From JBLHGU01 sp047615875 (GTDB lineage: Bacteria > Pseudomonadota > Gammaproteobacteria > Arenicellales > CAJQKF01): DNA of 5,818 nucleotides. This document shows positions 1 to 5,528 of this stretch, in pieces (position 1 is the first letter of the stretch; each line of letters begins with the position of its first letter). Location: contig JBLHGU010000292.1 of the NCBI GenBank assembly GCA_047615875.1, positions 1-5,818 on the forward strand. The letters are read 5' to 3'. A model generated the notes under the pieces. That model made no database searches. It was given only the letters and a program-made list of their open reading frames with translations, and was not told the DNA's origin. A program made the position numbers and the translations under genes.

Positions 1-600
1 CAACAGCACCCCGGTCAGTGACATACCCAGTTGCGGGTAGAGCATTAGTGCTGCAGAACTCTCCGTCGATTTGAAAGCCCGCGTGGTAATCATCAACAGG
101 GAATAGACCACCACACTTCCCAGTACTATGAGTGCCGCCCACTCGAACACCCCCGTACCTGGGCGAAGCATAATCAACACCCCACAAAAGCCGACTGCAA
201 TGGCAATGCATCGGTGGATACCCACCACTTCCCGCAGTAATGGCACTGATAGTGCTGTGATAAAGATGGGTGCGGCAAAAGTAATCGCGATGGCATCAAC
301 CAGTTTCATTACCGACAAGGCCCAGAAAAAACTAAAACTGAGCGCAAGTACCAGAATAAAACGCAGGACATGCACTAGCGGACGTTGTGTTCGCAGCGAC
401 TGAATGCCACTTCCATAGAGTGCAAAGAAGCATAATAACGGCAAGCCGAACCAGCTGCGCAGAGTGACCACCTGGGCAATCGAATAATCTACTGTCAACC
501 ATTTCAAGATGGCATCCATCACCGAGAAACCGGCAATCCCGGTCAACATCAGCAAAATCCCCTTTACGGGTCGATCAGTATTATCGGTTTGGGTAATCAC
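1..600 (-). CDS. EamA/DMT-family multi-pass transporter, 5' part only
   Basis: The reading frame is open from a GTG at 600 to the window edge, giving the first 200 residues of a protein that is usually about 290-310 residues. The translation is a run of hydrophobic helices: about residues 15-36, 41-62, 78-98, 101-121, 128-145, 152-173 and 180-200. A short polar N-terminus precedes the first helix. The sequence LLMLTGIAGFSVMDAILKWL and the RPG motif after helix 5 (residues 147-149) are typical of EamA-domain drug/metabolite transporters, which have ten helices in two repeats. The whole first EamA repeat and the start of the second are visible. The protein would sit in the inner membrane; the substrate cannot be read from sequence. 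The GTG start has no good SD. A later ATG at 549 has AAAGGGG nine bases upstream but would cut into helix 1, so GTG is preferred. An in-frame stop lies just upstream of the GTG. Confidence 0.88.
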   Translation of the reverse strand, partial: MITQTDNTDRPVKGILLMLTGIAGFSVMDAILKWLTVDYSIAQVVTLRSWFGLPLLCFFALYGSGIQSLRTQRPLVHVLRFILVLALSFSFFWALSVMKLVDAIAITFAAPIFITALSVPLLREVVGIHRCIAIAVGFCGVLIMLRPGTGVFEWAALIVLGSVVVYSLLMITTRAFKSTESSAALMLYPQLGMSLTGVLL

Positions 601-627
601 TGGGCAGCGGTTGACTTAATTAAAATG

Positions 628-661
628 ATTATGACTAACTAAAACGATTGAAATAAGTCAA
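628..661 (-). promoter_or_regulatory. weak candidate promoter for the transporter gene
   Basis: On the minus strand a TTGACT box (661..656) is followed by CATAAT (633..628), about 30 bases upstream of the GTG start. Each box matches the sigma-70 consensus at five of six positions. The 22-base spacing is too long for a standard promoter, so only the -10-like box is really attractive. The same stretch carries an 8-bp inverted repeat, TTGACTTA (611-618) with TAAGTCAA (654-661), which could be an operator or chance in AT-rich DNA. Confidence 0.25.
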
Positions 662-734
662 TGAATTTAAAAACTCGGGTAACAAATCAATTCCATTATT
701 AACAGGCCAGCAAAACACGCATGACCTCTACGAT

Positions 735-884
735 TTAAATGTTCCTACACAGGCCTGGTGCCAAAGACTCCGACGGCGGCAGCGTAACTTCATCATCATA
801 CGGCGTATTGGATAACTTCAGAAGGAAATCGATAGCGTTTCTAAATTCTTGATTGATTCGTTCAGCAAAAACGCAGAACGTCAA
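735..884 (-). other. unassigned short open stretch, possible gene remnant
   Basis: Within the 465-base gap between the transporter and ilvE, the minus strand is open for 49 codons between an upstream in-frame TAA (887..885) and a TAA at 737..735. The only possible initiator at the beginning is TTG at 884, with no SD. The translation has a protein-like composition, including NQEFRNAIDFLLKLSNTPYD followed by an acidic and proline-rich tail ending in APGLCRNI. It could be the 3' end of a decayed gene or chance. I do not recognise it. The rest of 601-1000 shows no gene on either strand. Confidence 0.18.
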
Positions 885-946
885 TTATCTGGCGTTATGC
901 TAGTCGGGCGCCGAATTCAAGTTATAAGTACAACTGCCATTACATT

Positions 947-959
947 AGTGGTACGAATT
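947..959 (+). repeat. inverted element copy 1, AGTGGTACGAATT
   Basis: This 13-base core recurs as its exact reverse complement at 2671-2683. Similarity continues outside the core: aligning 26 bases of each copy gives about 22 identities, with TTA-AT before the core and ATT after it. Copy 1 lies upstream of the ilvE promoter candidate. It could be a regulator binding site or one end of an inverted pair around ilvE. Confidence 0.35.
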
Positions 960-1004
960 CATTAATGGGAGAGGATGCGAGGCAGGGATTGTTCTGCTAG
1001 CATG

Positions 1005-1035
1005 TTGTGATTCTTTGTACCCTGTCAATTATACT
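1005..1035 (+). promoter_or_regulatory. candidate sigma-70 promoter of ilvE
   Basis: TATACT at 1030-1035 is a good -10 box. The best -35 partner is TTGTGA at 1005-1010, with a 19-base spacer, slightly longer than ideal. Transcription would begin near 1042 and give a short leader that just includes the SD at 1052-1055 and the putative ATA start at 1065. This fits the local architecture but rests on motif matching alone. Confidence 0.4.
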
Positions 1036-1051
1036 GATTACCAATTTTAAC

Positions 1052-1055
1052 GAGG
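1052..1055 (+). promoter_or_regulatory. Shine-Dalgarno that argues for an upstream ilvE start
   Basis: GAGG is followed by nine bases and then an in-frame ATA at 1065. This is ideal spacing for initiation at 1065 but is 39 bases from the first canonical start, GTG 1095. The GTG has no purine-rich SD of its own in the preceding bases. The site therefore bears directly on which start is used. Confidence 0.55.
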
Positions 1056-1094
1056 TAGAGCGCCATAAAATCTTCGAACTTTCCAGTCACGCTC

Positions 1095-2171
1095 GTGACA
1101 CAAAGCCGCCTTCCTCTTGTCAATTTTGAGGAGCTCGGCTTCGGTAGCATATTTTCCGACCATATGTTCAGCATGATTTATGAGGACGGTGCATGGAAAA
1201 ATCCTGAAATTCACCCCTACCGGGCGCTTGCCATAGAACCTGGTGTATCGATGCTGCATTACGGCCAGACCGTATTTGATGGTTACAAGGCTTTTCGCGG
1301 ACTGGATGGAGAGGCACGAATATTCCGTCCAGAGATGAACGCGCGGCGCCTGTATAATTCTTGCCAGCGTCTATGCATTCCGATTATGGCAGTCGAGGAA
1401 CTGATCGAAATAGTCATCGAAGCCACTCGTCAGCTGATTGGCCTGGACCATGCCTGGATACCCTCTCAATGGGGTCATTCACTTTATGTGCGCCCACTTG
1501 TCATAGGCACGGAACCCACGCTCGAAGTTAGGGCAGCCAACAGCTACCGCTTCATGATTATTACCTCGCCAGTGGGAAGCTACTTTACCAATTTGAAAAA
1601 AGGTGTATCCCTGCATGTTGAAGACAGGTTCACCCGCGCGGCCAGCGTCGGTGGACTGGGAGCCGCCAAAACAGCTGCCAATTATGCCGCTAGTTTGCTT
1701 CCAGCATCTGAAAGTCGGCAGCAGGGATTTGATCAGGTGCTGTGGCTGGATGGAAATGAGCATCGCTATGTGGAAGAAGTGGGCGCAATGAATATCTTCT
1801 TCAAGATCGACGGTAAAATTGTCACACCACCCCTGGGTGGTTCGATTCTACCCGGCATCGTTCGGGATAGTGTGCTTACCCTGTTAAATGACTGGGGTCT
1901 TCCGGTAGAGGTACGCCAGATCAGTATTGACGAAGTAATAGAAGCCTTTCGTTCAGGTGCTATGGAGGAGATGTTCGGTGCCGGCACGGCGGCGGTGATT
2001 TGCCCGATAGCCAGCATCGGATTCAAGGGAGAATTATTTCAGGTGGCTAGTGCGCGCCCTGGTGAATTGACTCAGCGTCTCTACGATGAACTCACCGGTA
2101 TTCAATACGGAAAACTACCCGATCGTCATAATTGGAATGTCTCTGCGCCTATCGCGCGAAATGAAACATGA
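1095..2171 (+). CDS. ilvE: branched-chain amino acid aminotransferase (PLP fold-type IV)
   Basis: The enzyme moves the amino group between leucine, isoleucine or valine and 2-oxoglutarate, the last step of branched-chain amino acid synthesis and the first of their breakdown; it is cytosolic. In the 358-residue reading from GTG 1095, the substrate-loop region HYGQTVFDGYKAFRG is at about 55-69. The strand SLYVRPLVIGTEP is at 129-141. The PLP-lysine segment GGLGAAKTAANYAAS is at 186-200, with the lysine at 192. EEVGAMN at 227-233 and FGAGTAAV at 294-301 match the cofactor-binding regions. These features fit the longer 'type II' IlvE branch. Only GTG at 1095 is a canonical start, but the frame stays open and family-like back to ATA 1065, just after a TAG at 1056, and adds KSSNFPVTLV. 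Relatives as I recall them have about ten residues before the SRL motif, so 1065 is probably the true start, giving 368 codons. The gene appears monocistronic. A strict leucine/valine preference cannot be read from the sequence. Confidence 0.93.
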   Translation: MTQSRLPLVNFEELGFGSIFSDHMFSMIYEDGAWKNPEIHPYRALAIEPGVSMLHYGQTVFDGYKAFRGLDGEARIFRPEMNARRLYNSCQRLCIPIMAVEELIEIVIEATRQLIGLDHAWIPSQWGHSLYVRPLVIGTEPTLEVRAANSYRFMIITSPVGSYFTNLKKGVSLHVEDRFTRAASVGGLGAAKTAANYAASLLPASESRQQGFDQVLWLDGNEHRYVEEVGAMNIFFKIDGKIVTPPLGGSILPGIVRDSVLTLLNDWGLPVEVRQISIDEVIEAFRSGAMEEMFGAGTAAVICPIASIGFKGELFQVASARPGELTQRLYDELTGIQYGKLPDRHNWNVSAPIARNET

Positions 2172-2185
2172 TTGGGCGATGAGTT

Positions 2186-2234
2186 TTTCGGCATAGCCGA
2201 AATAAAACCGACTGTATTGGTCGGCCTCTCGGCT
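2186..2234. repeat. iterated inverted-repeat block after ilvE
   Basis: Fifteen bases after the ilvE stop there are several short GC-rich arms in AT-rich DNA. TTTCGGC (2186-2192) pairs with GCCGAAA (2196-2202) across three bases. AGCCGA (2195-2200) pairs with TCGGCT (2229-2234) and encloses CCGAC (2208-2212) paired with GTCGG (2220-2224). The first hairpin and the nested pair use the same GCCGA arm, so they exclude each other. No U-run follows, so this is not a textbook terminator. A REP-like dispersed palindrome or an mRNA 3'-end stabiliser are the main alternatives. Confidence 0.45.
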
Positions 2235-2295
2235 CGCATAGACTTTGGTTCATCCAATTTGAATCTACAGCTTTCGCGGCGTAATATTCGACCGA

Positions 2296-2415
2296 TTAAG
2301 GCATAGAAAAACCTTCTAATTTGATCGTAAATTGATCTGCCGCGTGCAATTCCTGCAAGCCAATAAGCCCTGAAAGAGCAATTAATGCGACAATTTTTCG
2401 TTGCATTGATTTCAT
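2296..2415 (-). CDS. 39-residue ORF with signal peptide; tiny secreted peptide or truncated gene
   Basis: On the minus strand an ATG at 2415 opens a 39-codon frame ending in TAA at 2298..2296. Residues 1-7 (MKSMQRK) are positively charged. Residues 8-20 form a hydrophobic core (IVALIALSGLIGL). ELHA-ADQ gives a plausible signal-peptidase site near residue 25. Only about 14 residues (ADQFTIKLEGFSMP) remain after cleavage. A second ATG at 2406 would still leave a signal peptide. A weak GAGA-type SD lies upstream. An organised Sec signal is unlikely by chance, but the mature part is too short for a normal exported protein. It may be the 5' fragment of an exported-protein gene cut by a stop. Beyond the TAA no frame clearly continues a recognisable protein. 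It is convergent with ilvE and divergent from the lipoprotein gene. No family is recognised. Confidence 0.4.
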   Translation of the reverse strand: MKSMQRKIVALIALSGLIGLQELHAADQFTIKLEGFSMP

Positions 2416-2430
2416 TCTAATTTTCTCGTG

Positions 2431-2762
2431 TTGTGATTGATACCGACAGGGTTAATCCCGGCGCAGGAAAAATCCCGACGACAAGCCTATCGTTTTATGA
2501 TCAATCCAGAAACCCCTCCGTTTCAATAGGTTATCGCTCGATAAAACTCAGGGAAAACGAAAGACGCTTAGAGTTGATTGTCTGAGGACTTAGGGTCGGT
2601 CAAGAAAGTTGTATAAATAGTCGAACAGGAAAAACCCGGGGCTATCTGTCCTCCAATCTATTATTCAATAAATTCGTACCACTCATTTAATTGGAATTGC
2701 GCTAATAACTTGAAATCGCATCCCAGTTCAAAAAATGAAATAATTCACACTTTAAGAATATA
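2431..2762. other. intergenic stretch without a recognisable gene
   Basis: This stretch separates the minus-strand signal-peptide ORF from the plus-strand lipoprotein gene. No ORF of substance was seen on either strand. It contains a short imperfect direct repeat, AATCCCGGCG and AATCCCGACG, near 2454-2479. It also holds the AATTCGTACCACT element (2671-2683), which is repeated inverted upstream of ilvE. AT-rich boxes such as TATAAA (2612-2617) and TATATT (2759-2764) could be -10 elements, but neither has a convincing -35 partner. Confidence 0.5.
2671..2683 (-). repeat. inverted element copy 2, AGTGGTACGAATT on the minus strand
   Basis: This is the exact reverse complement of the core at 947-959. 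It lies about 155 bases upstream of the lipoprotein start, in the opposite orientation to copy 1. Together the copies bracket a segment of about 1.7 kb holding ilvE and the short signal-peptide ORF. No transposase or target-site duplication is visible. Confidence 0.35.
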
Positions 2763-2826
2763 TTGTCTTTTCTGGTCAACCAATTTTTGTTTCAGTCGTT
2801 TTACCCTGTGACTATTCACTCAAACC

Positions 2827-2833
2827 AGGAAAG
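2827..2833 (+). promoter_or_regulatory. Shine-Dalgarno fixing the lipoprotein start
   Basis: AGGAAAG sits just upstream of the ATG at 2838, with seven bases between GGA and the start. It decides against the in-frame TTG at 2763, which would add 25 residues in front of the lipoprotein signal peptide and spoil it. Confidence 0.75.
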
Positions 2834-2837
2834 TCTT

Positions 2838-4658
2838 ATGATTAAAGTCTTCTCTAAAACATGTCTACAGGCGCTCTTACTAGCCAGCCTTGGCAGCAAT
2901 CTGTTAACCGCCTGCGGTAGCAGTAGTGAAACCAGCGTCGAGCAATCCAGCAAACTGGTTGTTTCGCTGACTGATGCCGAAGGTGATTTCACCACCTACA
3001 CGGTTGATGTGACCAGCCTAATACTGCATAAATTAAACGGCACTATTGTAGAAACCCTGCCAAACACTACCACACTGGATTTTTCGCAGTATGTCGATGT
3101 GACCGAGATTTTATCTACCCAGACTGTTCCAATTGGACATTATACCCAGGCCGACATAACACTCGATTTTAGTTCGGCAGTGATTGAGGTCGAGAACAAT
3201 GTAGGAGCTTCCATTCCAGCCACAGCGGTCGATGATGCAGGTGATCCTTTAATCACTATTACACTTAGTACTTTAATCAATTCTGATTCCGGTTTTAACA
3301 TTCTATTCGGTCAACCGGCCAGTCTGACCATCGACTTTGATCTGGAAGCATCTAACAGCGTGGTCATCAATGATGATCAGACTGCAGCGACAATTACAGT
3401 CAATCCAGTACTTATTGCCAATACCAGTCTGGATGAAGACGACAAGGAAAGACGTTTGCGAGGTCTGCTCGACAGTGTGAATGAAACAGCTGCAACATTC
3501 ACCGTAGACATCCGACCTTTTCGTCACAGAGATCGTTCACATGGCGAATTCACTGCTCACACCAGTAACCAAACCACTTTTGAGATCGATGGCCTGAGTT
3601 ACAGCTCAGCCGATGGTCTGGCAGTACTGGCACTTAAAGGCCCTGCAACACCGTTGGTTTCACTGGGCACATTTGACCTGCAAACCGTGACTTACACAGC
3701 GACTGAAGTGTTTGCTGGCAGCAGTGTGCCCTGGAGCGATAAAGATGGTCTGAAAGGCAGCGTCATTGCCAGGCTAGGTAACCTGCTGACAGTTGTCGGA
3801 GCGACTGTCGAACACCGAGATGGTCGATTCAACTTCAACGATGTAGTCCTGGTGACTGTAGACGACAACACCAGGGTCACCAAACAAGGCACTGATGTGG
3901 CTGCCACTATCGTCGATATAAGCGTTGGTCAACAGGTTCAAGCTCTCGGTCAGATCGATGAGAACGGTAATATGGATGCCACTAGCAATGACGGCATTGT
4001 ACGTTTGAGATACAGCAATGTCTCTGGCTTAGTAGTTGCAGTTTCACCCCTGGCGGTAGATTTACAACACCTCAATCGGCGTGCCTCCAGCCGATATGAC
4101 TTTGCTGGTACGGGCATAGATACGGCCAACGACGCTGATGGGGACAACTATGAGATCGATACCAGCACCCTGTCTTTAAATAGCTTGAACATTGGTGAGC
4201 CGGTCAAGGTTAAAGGTTTCCCTACTCCCTTCGGTACCGCACCTGATGATTTTACAGCCAAAACATTATTAGATATTGGTGACATGAGAACCCTCATTTT
4301 CATGGGCTATAGTATTGAAGGTAGTGCAAGCGCCATTGTCACCCTGGATGAAACCGGTCTGATGCTTGATCTGGTTTCAGCCACGGGTCGACATCATATA
4401 AAACAGGCTGGCATTGTCACCGATATAAACACGCTAGCATCTGTACCGCTGATTCAACCCGAAGAAGGCCATGGGCTTTATTCCATCAATCAACGTCGCA
4501 CCGTTGATGTATATACTACCTGGGCTGGTTTCCAAAGTGATTTACAGGCGCGCCTGGATGGAGGTTTTAAGGTGGTTTTTGTCCACAGTTCTGGTGATTT
4601 TGATGCGACCGAACTGACGCTGAATTCCCACAAGGTGCTGGTCAGAGTAACCAGGTAA
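2838..4658 (+). CDS. exported lipoprotein with DUF4382-like and DUF5666-like modules
   Basis: The 606-residue product from ATG 2838 begins with a lipoprotein signal peptide: basic MIKVFSK, a hydrophobic core, and lipobox LLTAC with the lipidated cysteine at 26. The serine-rich GSSS tract after the cysteine is a usual linker. Residues about 38-195 resemble DUF4382: LVVSLTDAEGDFTTYTVDVT, then a dLs/dVTEIL segment, then PIGHYTQADITLDF. The rest is beta-rich with repeated units of the DUF5666 kind (GxV, strand, strand, VGQxVqalG). These lie at about 207-290, 305-395 and 395-480, with a less regular C-terminal part to 606. A DxDGD loop at 432-436 (DADGD, then E439 and D441) looks like a calcium-binding turn. 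No catalytic motif is visible. The protein probably stays at the outer membrane, as no Asp follows the cysteine to signal inner-membrane retention. Its biological role is unknown. The gene appears to stand alone; the next gene starts 84 bases downstream. Confidence 0.88.
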   Translation: MIKVFSKTCLQALLLASLGSNLLTACGSSSETSVEQSSKLVVSLTDAEGDFTTYTVDVTSLILHKLNGTIVETLPNTTTLDFSQYVDVTEILSTQTVPIGHYTQADITLDFSSAVIEVENNVGASIPATAVDDAGDPLITITLSTLINSDSGFNILFGQPASLTIDFDLEASNSVVINDDQTAATITVNPVLIANTSLDEDDKERRLRGLLDSVNETAATFTVDIRPFRHRDRSHGEFTAHTSNQTTFEIDGLSYSSADGLAVLALKGPATPLVSLGTFDLQTVTYTATEVFAGSSVPWSDKDGLKGSVIARLGNLLTVVGATVEHRDGRFNFNDVVLVTVDDNTRVTKQGTDVAATIVDISVGQQVQALGQIDENGNMDATSNDGIVRLRYSNVSGLVVAVSPLAVDLQHLNRRASSRYDFAGTGIDTANDADGDNYEIDTSTLSLNSLNIGEPVKVKGFPTPFGTAPDDFTAKTLLDIGDMRTLIFMGYSIEGSASAIVTLDETGLMLDLVSATGRHHIKQAGIVTDINTLASVPLIQPEEGHGLYSINQRRTVDVYTTWAGFQSDLQARLDGGFKVVFVHSSGDFDATELTLNSHKVLVRVTR

Positions 4659-4675
4659 GCTTGCTAGACCAGCGT

Positions 4676-4693
4676 AAATGCTTTGCATTTTTT
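4676..4693 (+). terminator. weak candidate terminator of the lipoprotein gene
   Basis: AAATGC (4676-4681), a TTT loop and GCATTT (4685-4690) form a 6-bp hairpin whose right arm runs into a T tract ending at 4693. It lies 17 bases after the stop codon. The stem is short and AT-rich, so termination would be inefficient. The stronger palindrome at 4712-4740 may contribute to it or replace it. Confidence 0.35.
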
Positions 4694-4711
4694 AAATGTA
4701 AACATCGATAC

Positions 4712-4740
4712 AATTACCTCATCCAGGTGATGAGGTAATT
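4712..4740 (+). promoter_or_regulatory. perfect 12-bp inverted repeat holding the downstream SD
   Basis: AATTACCTCATC (4712-4723) and GATGAGGTAATT (4729-4740) are exact reverse complements across the 5-base loop CAGGT. The right arm contains the SD GAGG (4732-4735), seven bases before the ATG at 4743. In an mRNA covering the whole element, the SD is therefore fully base-paired with its own anti-SD arm. The element could be a translational switch, such as a thermosensor-like or leader hairpin, or an intrinsic terminator lacking a long U tract. As DNA it could also be a dyad operator: TACAAT at 4709-4714 is a possible -10 box, which would put the element over the transcription start. Confidence 0.7.
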
Positions 4741-4742
4741 TC

Positions 4743-5030
4743 ATGTTAAGCAGGAGACCGTTAAAATGGCCATTATTATTTTTGATCAGCACTTTGCAAA
4801 TGTCGTCACTTCATGCTCAGAAAAATACTCCCGCAGACGCTCCAGCATCAACCCAGACCCCCTCTCTAGAGCTTTTCGGGTTTCTCGCTGAATGGGGGGC
4901 AGTAGATGATGAAACTTTCAACCTTATCGAGCAGCATGGTCTGCAAGATGGATCAAGTCCAGATAGATCAGACCCAGATAAATCCCAGCAAAAAGATCCG
5001 AATTTCCAGAATTCCGGGGAGTTACGATAA
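4743..5030 (+). CDS. small acidic exported protein, first gene of the envelope cassette
   Basis: The ATG at 4743 is the only start: an in-frame TGA lies at 4731 and the SD GAGG is seven bases away. The 95-residue product starts with MLSRRPLKW, then hydrophobic PLLFLISTL, and a likely signal-peptidase site after SSLHA (residue 25), so it should be periplasmic or secreted. The mature part has a low-complexity Ala/Pro/Thr linker (28-40). A probably conserved core follows at 40-66, PSLELFGFLAEWGAVDDETF and a few more residues. The tail (69-95) is polar, rich in Asp, Ser, Gln and Pro, and probably disordered. There are about 13 acidic against 5 basic residues after the signal. The stop is one base from the start of the DUF3106-like gene, which implies translational coupling and a shared task. 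I have only an impression that PSLEL-type small proteins precede DUF3106 genes elsewhere. No biochemical function can be assigned. Confidence 0.75.
   Translation: MLSRRPLKWPLLFLISTLQMSSLHAQKNTPADAPASTQTPSLELFGFLAEWGAVDDETFNLIEQHGLQDGSSPDRSDPDKSQQKDPNFQNSGELR
5016..5021 (+). promoter_or_regulatory. Shine-Dalgarno fixing the DUF3106-like start
   Basis: GGGGAG lies inside the end of the upstream gene, ten bases before the ATG at 5032. It supports that ATG over the in-frame upstream ATG at 4906, which would overlap the upstream gene by 125 bases and place 42 residues before the signal peptide. Confidence 0.7.
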
Positions 5031-5031
5031 T

Positions 5032-5499
5032 ATGAAACAGCGACTAATTTTCCTGATACTGCTATTTTCCTGCTTTTTAATGACCGCCGAGGCAATAACC
5101 TGGGCAGAGCTAGATCAACAGCAGCAAACCATACTAAAACCTTTTCAACAAGAATGGCCAACATTCTCTGAAAAACGCCAGCAGAAATACGTTAAGGGAC
5201 TCAAGCATTGGCAAAACCTGAACTCCGAACAACGTGCCAATGTGAAAAAGAAATTCAGCCGCTGGCAGAAATACGATAATGCTCAGAAAACTGCGATTCG
5301 CAAAAGATTCAAAATCTTCAATAATTTATCCACTACCCAGAAAATCAGGATTCGTCGCAACTTCAAACGCTTTAGTGACGACCTGAGTGTGGCCCAGCGT
5401 AAAGAACTGCAAGCCAAATGGAAGAAGATAAGCCAGCAAGAACGTGGATTGCTATTAAAGAAAATGCGCCGGCATCGCCGCAATCAATCAGTTGATTAA
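5032..5499 (+). CDS. DUF3106-like exported basic helical-repeat protein
   Basis: The 155-residue product begins with a clear Sec signal, MKQRLIFLILLFSCFLMTAEA, with cleavage likely after residue 21. The mature protein starts ITWAELDQQQQTILKPFQQEW, matching the opening of DUF3106 proteins (W-x-x-L-x-x-x-Q-x-x-x-L-x-P). It then consists of about six tandem units of roughly 18 residues (46-63, 64-81, 82-99, 100-118, 119-133, 134-148). Each follows the pattern [SN]-x-x-Q-[RK]-x-x-x-[RK]-[RK]-x-[FW], ending in an aromatic or Leu/Tyr, and is probably one amphipathic helix. About 35 Lys/Arg face only 11 Asp/Glu in the mature part, unusual for a periplasmic protein and suggestive of binding to something anionic, such as the acidic upstream product, lipopolysaccharide or nucleic acid; that is inference. 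The start lies one base after the upstream stop. The function of DUF3106 proteins is, to my knowledge, not established. Confidence 0.85.
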   Translation: MKQRLIFLILLFSCFLMTAEAITWAELDQQQQTILKPFQQEWPTFSEKRQQKYVKGLKHWQNLNSEQRANVKKKFSRWQKYDNAQKTAIRKRFKIFNNLSTTQKIRIRRNFKRFSDDLSVAQRKELQAKWKKISQQERGLLLKKMRRHRRNQSVD

Positions 5500-5528
5500 C
5501 TCAAAAAGCTACAAGCCGACTAGCCAGC

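Noticed and set aside
128..403. Plus-strand 91-codon ORF opposite the transporter
   Set aside because: The minus strand carries a clear multi-helix EamA transporter over the same bases; the plus-strand translation is low-complexity Ser/Thr/Arg text typical of an antisense shadow.
601..1064. Leader-peptide attenuator upstream of ilvE
   Set aside because: No short ORF rich in Leu, Ile or Val codons and no paired terminator/antiterminator stems were found before the gene; the predicted leader is only about 20-25 bases.
2172..2309. In-frame continuation of ilvE after its TGA (45 codons to TAG), suggesting readthrough or selenocysteine
   Set aside because: The enzyme is already full length at the TGA, and the continuation is made of the inverted-repeat block, so its openness is explained without translation. 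No selenocysteine insertion context is evident.
944..2686. Transposon or integron-like element bracketing ilvE
   Set aside because: The inverted pair is short and imperfect outside the core, and there is no transposase, integrase or target-site duplication, so it is reported only as an inverted repeat.
2763..2837. 25-residue N-terminal extension of the lipoprotein from TTG 2763
   Set aside because: It would place hydrophobic residues before a well-formed lipoprotein signal peptide; ATG 2838 has a good SD at 2827-2833.
4906..5031. 42-residue N-terminal extension of the DUF3106-like protein from ATG 4906
   Set aside because: It overlaps the upstream gene in another frame and would bury the signal peptide; ATG 5032 has an SD and lies one base after the upstream stop.
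4817..5164. Minus-strand 115-codon ORF across the cassette
   Set aside because: It lies opposite two well-supported exported-protein genes, and its translation is Arg/Ser-rich antisense text without a recognisable motif.
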